Source of the DNA: an uncultured Bacteroidia bacterium | GTDB lineage: Bacteria > Bacteroidota > Bacteroidia > Bacteroidales > ML635J-15 | Reading direction: 5' to 3' | NCBI GenBank assembly: GCA_902762455.1 | Contig: CACWOG010000003.1 | Location: 1 to 34,529, forward strand | Length of the DNA: 34,529 bases | In this document: in pieces, positions 26,501-34,440 of the stretch | Layout: each line of letters opens with the position of its first letter | Numbering within the stretch: position 1 is the stretch's first letter | Program-made: the position numbers and the translations under genes | The notes under the pieces: model-generated | Seen by the model: only the letters and a program-made list of their open reading frames with translations | Databases searched by the model: none | Told to the model about the DNA's origin: nothing

Positions 26501-27896
26501 CGGTCTTTACAAACCGCGAAGTATTTGTAATGGAAATGTTAATCGGTACTTGTGTAAGGTTTTCATTTTCAATTCGGTAAACCAAAGTTCCAGCAATGGC
26601 AAAAAGTCCGTTCGAGCAAACGACATCCTTAACGGCCGATGCGCTTTCTATAGTGTCAACCACCGAGCCACCGACAATCCTTAAAATGCCATAATCTGTT
26701 GCAGCATAGATTGTTCCGTTGTCATCGGCGAGAGCATTTACATTTGTTTCTGCTACTACCGCAATATTTCTTCCTGCCTTGCGGATTAGTGAGTTGCCAG
26801 TTCCGAGCCAAAGCGTATCGTTGTGGATGCAAGCGGCCTTCACTGTTAGGTTCTGCAAGTTTCTCTTGTACGATGTCCAAGTGTAGCCGGATACCAGATT
26901 TATTCCAGAATTGCCTGCAATACAAATAGTTCCATCGTTGTTGCCATAGATGAAATTTGGCGTATGGTTGAGCAAGTTGAGGTTTGTATGGTAGGTTTCT
27001 GCATTGCCGTTGAAGTCCATTACGGCGATTCCGTTCTGCATATCAATGCACCACAATCTTTTTTGTTGTGGACCGCTTGCCATCAGCGAACCTGCCGAGA
27101 ACATATTGTTAATCAAGGTGCTCGAAGTGCCGTCGTAGCGATAAATGCCATTGTAGTTGCCAAAGATTATGTTTTGCGCAAAATCCTCGCACACAGCCGA
27201 TACGCCACCCGAAATGCCATCGAGAGAAGTCCACGAATTGTAGTCGTATGACATTATTCCTGTACTCGTTGCTGCCAAAATTTCGCCGTTAAAACGCTGA
27301 TATACATCATACACAACCTTTCCAGAAAAGATGTCGGCGAAGGACTTTGTCTTTCCGTTGTCGCAAATTTCAACTAAATTTCCGTTGCAGCTAATCCACA
27401 CATTGTCAGAGCGATCAACATATATTCCACTTATGCCGTTTGCAAAGCCATAGTTGTCGGGAATAACGGTTGTGTTGCCAGAATTATATTCAACTACAGA
27501 ATTTGATATTGTTGAGTACCAGAATCTTCCGTCTGAAGTTGCTGCAATTTTTCTAATGTTGCCTCCTGTAAATTCGTTTTGCCAGGCATTGTTGTTCCTG
27601 ATAGAAAGTCCCGCAGTGGTTGCTACATAAATCTTGCCGTCGAAAGCGACAAAGATGTCGTTTACATAGTTGCCTGCAAGTCCGTTGCTGGTGTTAATTA
27701 CTGAAAAACCCGTCCCGTTGTATGAGACAAGTCCGTTTGCTGTTCCCAGCAGGACGTTTCCTTCTGCATCCTGCGCTATGCAGGTGACAGTGTCGGATGG
27801 CAGTGCCGATTCGTAACGGAAAATGTTGGAGGTTTGGGCATAAATGCTTGTAATACCTATGAGAATCAATGATAATACGAAAAGAATATTTTTCAT
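23565..27896 (-). CDS. Surface protein with Reg_prop propeller, SprB repeats and T9SS sorting domain
   Basis: 1443 residues from the ATG at 27896 (MKNILFVLSLIL). An upstream in-frame TTG at 27905 overlaps a TAATTTTG box and is unlikely to be the start. A signal peptide ends near AQ. Residues ~24-590 are propeller repeats of the two-component-regulator type (LGTANGLVSYNG, VATTAGLSIRNN, VWISCNGNLVEI). About six SprB repeats follow (for example ITCYGATNGAISLTVTGGTS, ISCYGRNDGAISISVSGGTE). Then come a PKD/Ig-like unit (LDAGNYTSYQWSNGATTP), fibronectin-like segments and the type A sorting domain (ISAYPNPFDEEI ... GIYVVRLHNG). SprB repeats are known from the gliding adhesin SprB, but this protein is much smaller. 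No kinase domain is present, so the propeller is extracellular here. Role unknown; surface sensing or adhesion is inference. It overlaps truA by one base. Confidence 0.9.
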   Translation of the reverse strand: MKNILFVLSLILIGITSIYAQTSNIFRYESALPSDTVTCIAQDAEGNVLLGTANGLVSYNGTGFSVINTSNGLAGNYVNDIFVAFDGKIYVATTAGLSIRNNNAWQNEFTGGNIRKIAATSDGRFWYSTISNSVVEYNSGNTTVIPDNYGFANGISGIYVDRSDNVWISCNGNLVEICDNGKTKSFADIFSGKVVYDVYQRFNGEILAATSTGIMSYDYNSWTSLDGISGGVSAVCEDFAQNIIFGNYNGIYRYDGTSSTLINNMFSAGSLMASGPQQKRLWCIDMQNGIAVMDFNGNAETYHTNLNLLNHTPNFIYGNNDGTICIAGNSGINLVSGYTWTSYKRNLQNLTVKAACIHNDTLWLGTGNSLIRKAGRNIAVVAETNVNALADDNGTIYAATDYGILRIVGGSVVDTIESASAVKDVVCSNGLFAIAGTLVYRIENENLTQVPINISITNTSRFVKTASGNIFITTSNGIARFNPSASPATELIEPGLPQNIVSSTACDENVYVLLSNGAIYEYSTTWREVMTGSYTKIASAGNGILWAIRNDGTVERICINGNDSFTISSQPETCDGNNNASLNVSATGATSYSIDNGENWQANGSFANISGGYKHLLAKDSNGKIIADSVVFVEYGTTLYNQSLTYVQPECYGETGNLALSGIGTSSFVWENSNTTLTERTNLSAGNYAVTITNSTCQRSFATTIAEKEQITVSETIDNLACNGDNSGRISLAVSGGTSPYSYIWNNDAETASIENLAAGDYSCTVSDRNSCSATNSYTVSQPEILLAQANPTDITCYGATNGAISLTVTGGTSQYTYHWNDNNEGANRTNLPVGSYSVTITDNHNCSTTATASISQPTALNVNGNATNISCYGRNDGAISISVSGGTEPYNYQWNGQTAEANQTNLSAGEYSLVVTDANTCTAAFSATITEPDELVAIPNITPITCAGADDAVLSASATGGTGTYAQYFWFRAENPNSPVCVQPQYQNVAAGNYLLVVKDSHNCTDTVPVAVEDAVAHNFEMSVTDALCNGGTGSIAITVDGGNGTGFSFAWSGNVSSTNSATSLPAGHYTITATDSNNCETILDTAVNEPEMPFIGAWSDIVLCEGQSYTLDAGNYTSYQWSNGATTPTLSVSEANDYSVTVTDNQGCRSYDAVNVSIRQPYTGDKLALASVSETNSVVLRWNKTANQGTASYRIYRDSGEGFAFIASVGFNSEAMYEDTTVDASEQYYSYKVTAVSNCGDESEIEAYHRTIVLAAICDNNNVCNLNWSPYVGITETFTYILAGNSPETLEVVDSVLFTTYNYVQMNQYEDGTYYRIMIKMSHPLVTDDDASYDRIYSNIVRCGGSDDPIDPIDPPVMAEEFSISDISAYPNPFDEEITVKFNSADVENVTYEVIDALGRIVLTGNANGDTIVFGSELKAGIYVVRLHNGNEVHSLKISKQ

Positions 27897-27902
27897 TTGA
27901 AA

Positions 27903-27930
27903 CAAAATTACTTGTTAATCCGCAAACATA
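27903..27930 (-). promoter_or_regulatory. Candidate -7 boxes for the propeller/SprB gene
   Basis: Two boxes on the minus strand fit TAnnTTTG: TATGTTTG (complement of 27923-27930) and TAATTTTG (complement of 27903-27910). The first leaves a 26-base gap to the ATG and has a CTTG 21 bases upstream, so it is preferred. The second would give an almost leaderless message. Confidence 0.5.
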
Positions 27931-28061
27931 AGAAAATTATTGATTTATGGACAAGTATTTTTGTGAAAGTTATCATCATGATTTTGGTTAATATGGATAA
28001 TATAAGTATTATGACGAGGTAAGAGTACGTTTACTTTCGTCAAGTATGGGATATAACAAAA

Positions 28062-28090
28062 CAAATCCCAATCGCGGAGACCGGGACTTG
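28062..28090 (-). terminator. Probable terminator of the yceD-rpmF-plsX operon
   Basis: On the minus strand CAAGTCCC (complement of 28083-28090) pairs with GGGATTTG (complement of 28062-28069), 8 bp with one G-U, around a 13-base loop. It is followed by a T-rich tail (TTTTGTT). It lies about 20 bases beyond the plsX stop. The rest of 27931-28109 shows nothing else I can name. Confidence 0.55.
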
Positions 28091-28109
28091 CCATTTATGA
28101 AAAAGATTA

Positions 28110-29051
28110 TTATTTTATTATCGAAGCGATTTTTTCATGGAGTTTTGCAGCGGCTACAGCCTTAGTCTGAAGAATCATATTCTTGATAGCCTTGCCGTTG
28201 CTCTTGCCATGACCGATAATAACTGTTCCGTTAACACCGAGTGCAGGGGTTCCGCCTACGTTCTCGTAGTTGTAGTTGTCGAAGAACGGGTCGTTTATAC
28301 CTCTCTGCTTCAATATGCTGTAGATTGATTCGGCATGCTTGAGGTAGATGTTTCCGACGAAACCATCGGTAACGATTACGTCCACCTTTTCGGTATCAGA
28401 ACAATCGCCGCCTTCAATGTTTCCAATGAAGTTGATGTTGTCGAGTTCCTTCAGCAGCTTGTAGGTTGCCTTTGCGGTAAGGTTTCCCTTGCCTTCTTCC
28501 GAACCGATGTTCAGCAGACCGATTCTTGGGTTGTCTATTCCCATTACATATTTTGCGTATGCGCTACCAATCTGTGCGTACTGAGCAAGCACTTCTGGCT
28601 TCGGGTCGGCATTAAGACCGACATCGAGGATGAGGTTGTTGCCGCCCTTGTTGTTGGGGCAGATTGACGACAGGCAAGGTCTGATGATGCCTTCGAGGAC
28701 ACCTATTACCTGTGTTGCGCCCACCATCATTGCTCCGGTGTTGCCTGCGCTTGCAAATCCGTCGATGATTCCTTGCTTGAGGTAGAAAAATCCCTTGACG
28801 ATTCCTGAGTCCTTTTTCTCGCGGAATGTCTTTACGGGGTCGTCACCCATTGCAAATGTTTCGGAACAATTTACAATTTCAAAAACACCAGCATCGACGC
28901 TGCGATTGGCGAAATACTTGCGGATGTACTCTTCGTTGCCGAAAAGGAACAGCCTGTCGTCCTTATCCAAAACTTCTAAGGCAAGAACTACACCGTCAAG
29001 TACAGCATCAGGTGCAAAGTCCCCGCCATATATGTCAACACCAATGTTCAT
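28110..29051 (-). CDS. plsX: Phosphate acyltransferase PlsX
   Basis: 313 residues. Family motifs: IGVDIYGGDFAPDAVLDG at the start, KKDSGIVKGF, the conserved FASAGNTGAMMVGA, LDVGLNADPKP, GLLNIGSEEGKGN, and VDVIVTDGFVGNIYLK. PlsX makes acyl-phosphate from acyl-ACP for PlsY in phospholipid synthesis, as a peripheral protein at the inner membrane. The start residues have YGG where MGG is usual. It is the last gene of yceD-rpmF-plsX, 12 bases after rpmF. fabH, which often follows, is absent; a terminator and an unrelated surface protein gene come next. Confidence 0.96.
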   Translation of the reverse strand: MNIGVDIYGGDFAPDAVLDGVVLALEVLDKDDRLFLFGNEEYIRKYFANRSVDAGVFEIVNCSETFAMGDDPVKTFREKKDSGIVKGFFYLKQGIIDGFASAGNTGAMMVGATQVIGVLEGIIRPCLSSICPNNKGGNNLILDVGLNADPKPEVLAQYAQIGSAYAKYVMGIDNPRIGLLNIGSEEGKGNLTAKATYKLLKELDNINFIGNIEGGDCSDTEKVDVIVTDGFVGNIYLKHAESIYSILKQRGINDPFFDNYNYENVGGTPALGVNGTVIIGHGKSNGKAIKNMILQTKAVAAAKLHEKIASIIK

Positions 29052-29063
29052 ATTGTCTTATAT

Positions 29064-29246
29064 TTATTCGCCCTTTTGTTCGATAACGAGTTTTCCTCTA
29101 TAGTATCCGCAGTTTGGACAAACATGGTGATACTGTATTGTTGTTCCGCAGTTCGAGCATGTTGCCAGTGTCGGGAATTCTGCTACATAGTGAGTACGAC
29201 GTTTGTTTCTTCTCTGCTTCGAGGTTTTTCTTTTAGGATGTGCCAT
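29064..29246 (-). CDS. rpmF: 50S ribosomal protein L32
   Basis: 60 residues. The start MAHPKRKTSKQRRNKRR is the basic tail of L32. A zinc ribbon follows with two Cys pairs, CSNC and CPNC, so this is the zinc-binding (C+) form. It lies in the tunnel-side part of the large subunit. The order yceD-rpmF-plsX is the usual one, with 16 bases to the upstream and 12 bases to the downstream gene. Confidence 0.98.
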   Translation of the reverse strand: MAHPKRKTSKQRRNKRRTHYVAEFPTLATCSNCGTTIQYHHVCPNCGYYRGKLVIEQKGE

Positions 29247-29262
29247 TTTCTTAAACTTTTAG

Positions 29263-29808
29263 TTAGTTATTATTATTTTTTAATTCTCGCAACGCTTCCC
29301 ATCTCGGGTCTATTGCGTATTCTGTTTCTTCTGTTTCTTCAACCTTGTACTTGTCAATCAGTTCAATCATCTTTGGATTGCAGGTCGGATTTCCGTCTGC
29401 ATCATCGGGATGATAGTGGGCTATCGGCAATGCAAAGTGCGAGTATTCGTAAATGAAACTCGACACGTCAATCGAATCTGCATCGCGACTTAGCGTAACG
29501 GCATCGCTGTTTGTGTCGAAGTTGGTCTCGTCGCCATAGTTGACCAAAATTTCGTCGCTGATGGCGATTGGTTGCTCGTAGAGTTCGAGGCATCTGTCGC
29601 ACGTCAGCTTTACCGTTCCCGACAAGTCAAAGTTCAATAGCATCGAGGTCTTTTTCTTGAGTAAAGTTACCTTCACATTGACCTCTCCGCCCTTTATTTC
29701 TCCACGTTCATACGACTGGAAAAACGCATCATCAGCCTTAAAGGTGAAGGAATATTCCCTCTCCTCGAGACCGTCTAACGGTATAATATACTGGTTATCA
29801 CGTTCCAT
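29263..29808 (-). CDS. yceD: YceD family protein (DUF177)
   Basis: 181 residues with the DUF177 core: GTVKLTCDRCLELYEQPI carries the CxxC pair, followed by an acidic strand region (EILVNYGDET) and 'DSIDVSSFIYEYSHFALPI'. The C-terminus is acidic with NPKMIELID and DPRWEALREL, typical of Bacteroidota members. Family members next to rpmF are linked to 23S rRNA accumulation in plants and bacteria; the molecular role is not settled. First gene of the operon, with its promoter at 29840-29870. Confidence 0.92.
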   Translation of the reverse strand: MERDNQYIIPLDGLEEREYSFTFKADDAFFQSYERGEIKGGEVNVKVTLLKKKTSMLLNFDLSGTVKLTCDRCLELYEQPIAISDEILVNYGDETNFDTNSDAVTLSRDADSIDVSSFIYEYSHFALPIAHYHPDDADGNPTCNPKMIELIDKYKVEETEETEYAIDPRWEALRELKNNNN

Positions 29809-29839
29809 TCCAATCGTTAGTTATGGAAATAAAATCGTG

Positions 29840-29870
29840 CAAAATTACAAAACAATTTGGAAAAGAAAAA
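29840..29870 (-). promoter_or_regulatory. Promoter of yceD-rpmF-plsX
   Basis: TAATTTTG on the minus strand (complement of 29840-29847) fits TAnnTTTG. TTTT (complement of 29867-29870) stands 19 bases upstream in place of TTTG. The ATG at 29808 is 31 bases beyond the -7 box. Confidence 0.7.
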
Positions 29871-29894
29871 GAAAAATTATTCTTTGTTAAAAAT

Positions 29895-30021
29895 GTTTCT
29901 GAGTTTCTGAGTTTCTAGGTTTCTGAGTTTATGAGTTTATGGGTTTCTGGGTTCCGTTTGGTGAAACCTTAAAACAACTTGAAACTTATAAACGGGCTTT
30001 AGCCCACATAAACTTAGAAAC
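29895..30021. repeat. Period-8 tandem array (29895-29950) with inverted partner sequence
   Basis: Seven consecutive 8-base units: GTTTCTGA, GTTTCTGA, GTTTCTAG, GTTTCTGA, GTTTATGA, GTTTATGG, GTTTCTGG. The right part holds inverted copies: 30007-30021 is the complement of 29919-29933 at 14 of 15 bases. A small palindrome GGGCTTTAGCCC lies at 29994-30005. The region between the yceD promoter and the kinase remnant holds no gene. Likely a noncoding intergenic element able to fold as RNA or DNA. Confidence 0.75.
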
Positions 30022-30061
30022 GCCGCAGGCATTGAAACTTTGAACGTTGAACCCCTCGTCC

Positions 30062-31078
30062 CTATTTCTTTAGGATTATCCTGAACGTCGTTCCCTTGCC
30101 GATTTCCGATGACTTCACGAAGATTTTTCCTCCGTGATATTCCTCTACTATTCGCTTTGCAAGGCTCAGTCCGAGTCCCCAGCCACGGTTTTTGGTGGTG
30201 TAGCCTGGACGGAAAACATTTTTGAAGTTCGACTTGCTTATGCCCTTGCCAGTGTCGGAAATTTCAATGCCGACGTTGTTTTCGTCCGATTCGATTGTTA
30301 TGCGGATTGTTCCATTTGTTCCTATGGCATCAACGGCGTTTTTGCACAGGTTCTCAATTACCCATTCAAACAATTCAACGTTTAGCGGAAGGAAAATCTC
30401 ATCTTTGTCGGTAATGTTGGTTTCAAGGTGGATTGTTGATGGAATGCGTGTTCAAGCCATAAGCGACGATATTGGCGTGCCAAGCTGATGCGCGGTTTCC
30501 TTCGACATTCCAAGCCAAACGTGGTTCTGCTCCGATCGGCGAGAAACATTCAGAACAATGTAGCCCATTACAATGAAAATGGCAATGAGTATAAGTTGAA
30601 CATATGGATAATATTGCAATTTCTTCAGCAGAAGAGAGTCGGAATAATATATGGTATTCATCACTTCGCCGTCGGGACCAATAATGGAAAAACTTTCCTT
30701 GCCGTTGTTGCGGAACTCTTCAAGTTTTTCGGCGGCGTATTCGGCATCTTCCATCTTTATGGTGTCGAGGTTGCGGTATGAAATTATGGTCTCGTTGTCG
30801 GCATCGACAAGAATGACTGGTATAGTCTGGTTATTTTCAAGAACTTCGAACAGGAAGCCAATATCAGATTCGGGGTCGGAATTAATGAAATCGCCCATTG
30901 CGTGCGACCACAGTTCCATTCGGCGGTATTCCTCGTGGCGAAGGTCTGTCATCAGGTTGTTGGTGTATATGAGCGACAGAACGAAAATCAATGCTGCGAA
31001 TGCCAGCAAGATGATTTTCCACTTTTTGTCGTATCTGTAATCCTTGTCTTTCATATACGGAGATTTATGTGACTGCAA
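30062..31078 (-). pseudogene. Sensor histidine kinase disrupted by an internal deletion
   Basis: The 5' part (30455-31078; an alternative ATG at 31054 is equally likely) encodes a membrane segment near residues 20-42, a periplasmic-size sensor region, a second membrane segment near 160-180, and the H box KETAHQLGTPISSLMA with His197. A TGA (30452-30454) follows at once. The 3' part, open in the same frame, resumes with TRIPSTIHLETNI and a complete ATPase domain: N box NLCKNAVDAI, G1 DTGKGIS, G2 GWGLGLSLAKRI, and GKGTTFRIIL. In intact relatives the H box continues with a Trp and some 60-70 residues (my estimate) that form the second dimerisation helix and linker; these are missing. The simplest reading is a deletion of a multiple of three bases that joined TG of the Trp codon to an A. 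A restart at an ATG (30373) would give only the ATPase domain. No response regulator gene is adjacent. Confidence 0.85.
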
Positions 31079-31145
31079 CGACTAAAAGGCTAAGCCTATC
31101 GGTTCTGTCATCGTTCCCTTTTTCATTCCTTGCCTATTAAAACGA

Positions 31146-31153
31146 CAAAGTTA
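31146..31153 (-). promoter_or_regulatory. Probable -7 box for the histidine kinase
   Basis: TAACTTTG on the minus strand fits TAnnTTTG. It lies 67 bases before the ATG at 31078 (91 before that at 31054). No good -33 box. Between 31079 and 31375 I see only this box and the palindrome at 31275-31370. Confidence 0.5.
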
Positions 31154-31274
31154 AGCATTTATTTTGCGACAATGAATTGGAAAAAGAAAAAGTACCAACA
31201 AAGAAGTGTTTGAAATAGCTTAGAAAAGATTTACAACAGCAAAAAAAGCAGCACTGCTACCTATTTTGTTTTTC

Positions 31275-31370
31275 CCGCCGGCTGAGGTATTTGCCCCCAA
31301 TTTAAGGCCATTAACGTGTTTAATGACCTTAAGGTTTTGGGGGCAATAAACCTTTTCGGCTCAGTGGCGG
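31275..31370. repeat. Long imperfect palindrome downstream of the glycine-rich surface protein gene
   Basis: The inner arms are TTGCCCCCAA (31291-31300) and TTGGGGGCAA (31337-31346), a perfect 10-bp match. They continue inward with TTTAAGGCCATTAA opposite TTTAATGACCTTAAG, mostly paired, and outward with CCGCC (31275-31279) opposite GGCGG (31366-31370) plus CTGAG/CTCAG elements. On the minus strand the structure is not followed by a T run, so it is not a typical intrinsic terminator although it lies just 6 bases past a stop codon. It may stabilise the 3' end of the message or form a cruciform. Confidence 0.75.
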
Positions 31371-31375
31371 ATATT

Positions 31376-34300
31376 TTACTGTTTTACAACATTCCTATTT
31401 ATCACAAAATCGTTTGTGCTGACCCTTACCGTGTAGGCTGCCGGTGGCAGATTGCTGAGATTCAAGATGGTCTCGTAGCTGTTCTGCGGGGCGGCTACCT
31501 TGTTGGTGTAGATGAGCTTGCCAAGCATATCGTAAACCTCGATGGTTGCTGCGCGGTTGCCGAAGTTGTCCAGGACGACTGTCAAATCGCTGCTGAACGG
31601 GTTCGGGTAAGCCTGAACATCTGGTTTACCATCAGCTGCAGACTCTACGCAGTTTGCAACCACGATTTCCGAAACCGTGCGTGTGCCGTCGTAGTCAACC
31701 TGAACAAGACGGTAGTAGTTGTCGCCACCGTGGATGCCATAGTCGGTATATGCATAGTCAATAGGTTCTATGCTGTTTCCAGCACCTGCTACGCGAGCGA
31801 TTTCGGTGAAGTTGATTGCATCGTCGGAACGCTCGAGCGAGAAGTAGTCGTTGTTCTTCTCCGATGCTGTTGTCCATTCGATGAGTGCCGAACGACCGTC
31901 GCAGGTTGCGGTGAAGGAAGTGAGTTCGATTGGAAGCCAAGTATTTTCATTGGTTGAACCGAATGTGCTGTAGTTACCCGAAATATCTCTTGTGCTTGCT
32001 GGAATTACTGCACCTTCTATCTTTATTGTATTGCCATCAACAGATGTTGTTCCTCCTACATTTTTCCAGCAATTAGAACCATAGAACGCCATATTTATGT
32101 TTGCAGGATTCCTATTGCCAGTATTACTGTTGAAATGCATATCGGAAGCGGCCTGTGCATTGAAGGTTGCTGTCATTATCGTCGAGGACGAAATCTTCCA
32201 GTATTCCATGTTCGAAATATGGTTGAACGGATTGTCGCCACACATGTCGGCAACATTCCACCAGCGAGGCAATTCACTGACACCGAAGCCTGTCGACTTG
32301 CCAAAATACTGTACCGAAACATTGTTTGCATCGCTTGTAACCGCAACAGTACCAAGGTTTCCGTTGTCGCCAGTCGGGAAGGTAAAGCCGTTGGCATTGC
32401 CGCTCTTGGTAACCTTACCATCGATATGGCTGGTAAGGCTTGCAGTACCTGCTGTTGCACTTGTGCCGAAAGTTACATTACCTGTTACGATACCGCTTGA
32501 GAAGGTTGCAGTGCCGTTTATGGTTGGCTCCTGGTCTATTGTAATTCCGCTAGTGTTGCTGAACTCTACATCTTTGAAAGCAGTTGTCGATGAGCCTTCA
32601 ATTGTCTGAGATGATGTACCATCAAACACAATCAGCCCGCTTCCTGCCGTGTAGGTTCCGTTGTTAGTCCAGTTTCCTCTCAAATTTATTGGCGAAGAAC
32701 CTGATGTAAACGAACTTCCGATAGTTATACCTTGGAAAATAGTCGTACCACTACCGCTCAAGGTTGTAGTACCTGCAAAGTTTACAGGAGCGTTGAATGT
32801 ACCATTATTTACCATATCGCCATAAATATTTATGGTATTGCTACTACCCGAAAGAGTGATGTCCTCTGCAATTGTCAGGCTTCCGACATTAGCAGGAACA
32901 TTCAGGTTTATTGTGCTAGGCGTGCTAACGCAACTATATCCGCCAATTATAACATTCTTCGAACTTGTTGGCGCAGAAGCAAGAGTATATGTTCCGCCAG
33001 CACTATGATATTCAATCCAGTTGTTGGCTCCGTTCCAGTCGGTACTGCTACCTGTATAGATAAGATCCCCATCATTTGCACCAATAGCAATTGCATCAGG
33101 ATTATCAAACGAAACCGTAGCCGACTTTGAATCATCGTCAGTACAAGTCAAGCCATTTAGAGTATTTGTTGCTGTAACACCCACGGTATATGAACCAGCC
33201 GTAGTTATGCCGCTTAATGTAGCACCATCGCCAAGGTCGTCATCAAGGTCGTTGGACCATTGATACGACAAATCGCCGTGGTTGTCCGAAACACCAAGGG
33301 CAAGGCTTGCACTTCTGCCGTAGCAGATTGATACATCGTCCATGGTTAATGTACCTACGCTTGGCTTGTTTACCGTAATGTTAACTTGGGTTGGAACAGA
33401 CTGACAAGTTGGTGCACTATGCCTGTATAAAGTTATCTTGGCATAGCCATTGCCAGATCTACCAAATGCAGTACCACCTGAAGGATTTGGCATTTCGTGT
33501 TCGCCATCAATAGTTGTCCTTGGAGCAGACGAAGATAGCAAAGAGTTATTCAGATAACCAGAACCGCCACCACCAGAGTTTCGGCGACCACTCGAAGTCA
33601 CTGCATTTATACATCCGCCATAGTAGCCACCGCCACCGCCACCGACTCCATTAGGATATATTGTAGTATTATCCGCATTTGCGCCAACGCCAAATATTCC
33701 ACTATTTGTCGATTCGGAGCCGCCTAAGCCACCGCCTCCATTAGCATTTGTCCAATTGTTGACAACTAACCCCCAATAAGCATGACCTCCTGTTGTTCCA
33801 CCACCGCAGCCACCTGGAGCCTGGCAGGACGAACCGCCACCGCCACCAGCGACAAGAAGCACAGCCGACTGATTGGAACTATAATATCTCAACTGGTAGT
33901 CTGTACCTGATGAGGGTGGTGCAATTGCAATATGTGTAGCACCGCCGCCGCCACCACCAGTTTCGTGACCATCCTCTATAGTTTCATCCCTTGCGCCTCT
34001 GCCACCGCCATTATATCCACCTTCAGCATTTGCTACAGGTGTATTTTCAGATGCTGGAATAGAGCCTGGAGAACCTTGACCGCCAACACATACATAAAGT
34101 GTCTGATTGGAAGATGTTACAATATATGTACCTTTTGCGTAGCCACCCTTGCCGCCATTGTCGGGAAATAACTCTCCAGATTCGTGGCTACCGCCACCCT
34201 GTGCGCCCCATACTTCCAATTTAACCGAGTCGGTATTTTCAGGTATTGCCAATGTATATGCACCAGGGCTGGAATATTCGCGTACATCAGCATATATGTT

Positions 34301-34440
34301 GTCGTATTCGTGAGAATTTACGACCTGATAAGTAATATCTTCAGTGAGGAAATCCGTAGTGTAAGATACTTCCGAAGTTAAGTGACCGCTGTTGTGCAAC
34401 CATTCAAACGACGAACCTTCGCCATCGTCTGTTCCAGATC
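31376..34440 (-). CDS. Glycine-rich (ALK/LTK-type) surface protein with T9SS sorting domain (5' partial)
   Basis: About 1020 residues are native; the frame stays open to the window edge, but the sequence beyond ~34440 appears foreign, so the GTG at 34480 is not a real start. Modules in order: an Ig-like fragment (SSFEWLHNSGHL); a glycine-rich domain of ~270 residues of the Gly_rich family (VKLEVWGAQGGGS, GGKGGYAKGTY, VCVGGQG, HIAIAPPSS, VLLVAGGGGGSS, GNGYAKITLY), which resembles the extracellular domain of animal ALK/LTK receptors; a PKD/Ig-like unit (VSICYGRSASLALG); a low-complexity beta-rich region (34-residue-like units such as GNWTNNGTYTAGSGLIVFDG); a fibronectin-like part before the end (LTSFTATCDGRSALIEWTTA); and the type A sorting domain (VQAYPNPFSSDLTV ... 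AAYTVRVST). Expected at the cell surface through T9SS. Ligand unknown. Confidence 0.88.

Noticed and set aside
27903..27905. TTG at 27905 as start of the propeller/SprB protein
   Set aside because: It is part of a TAATTTTG box; the ATG at 27896 gives a standard signal peptide.
28048..28166. Short + strand frame beginning MGYNKTNPN
   Set aside because: Its second half lies opposite plsX and its first half covers the terminator; no sign of a real gene.
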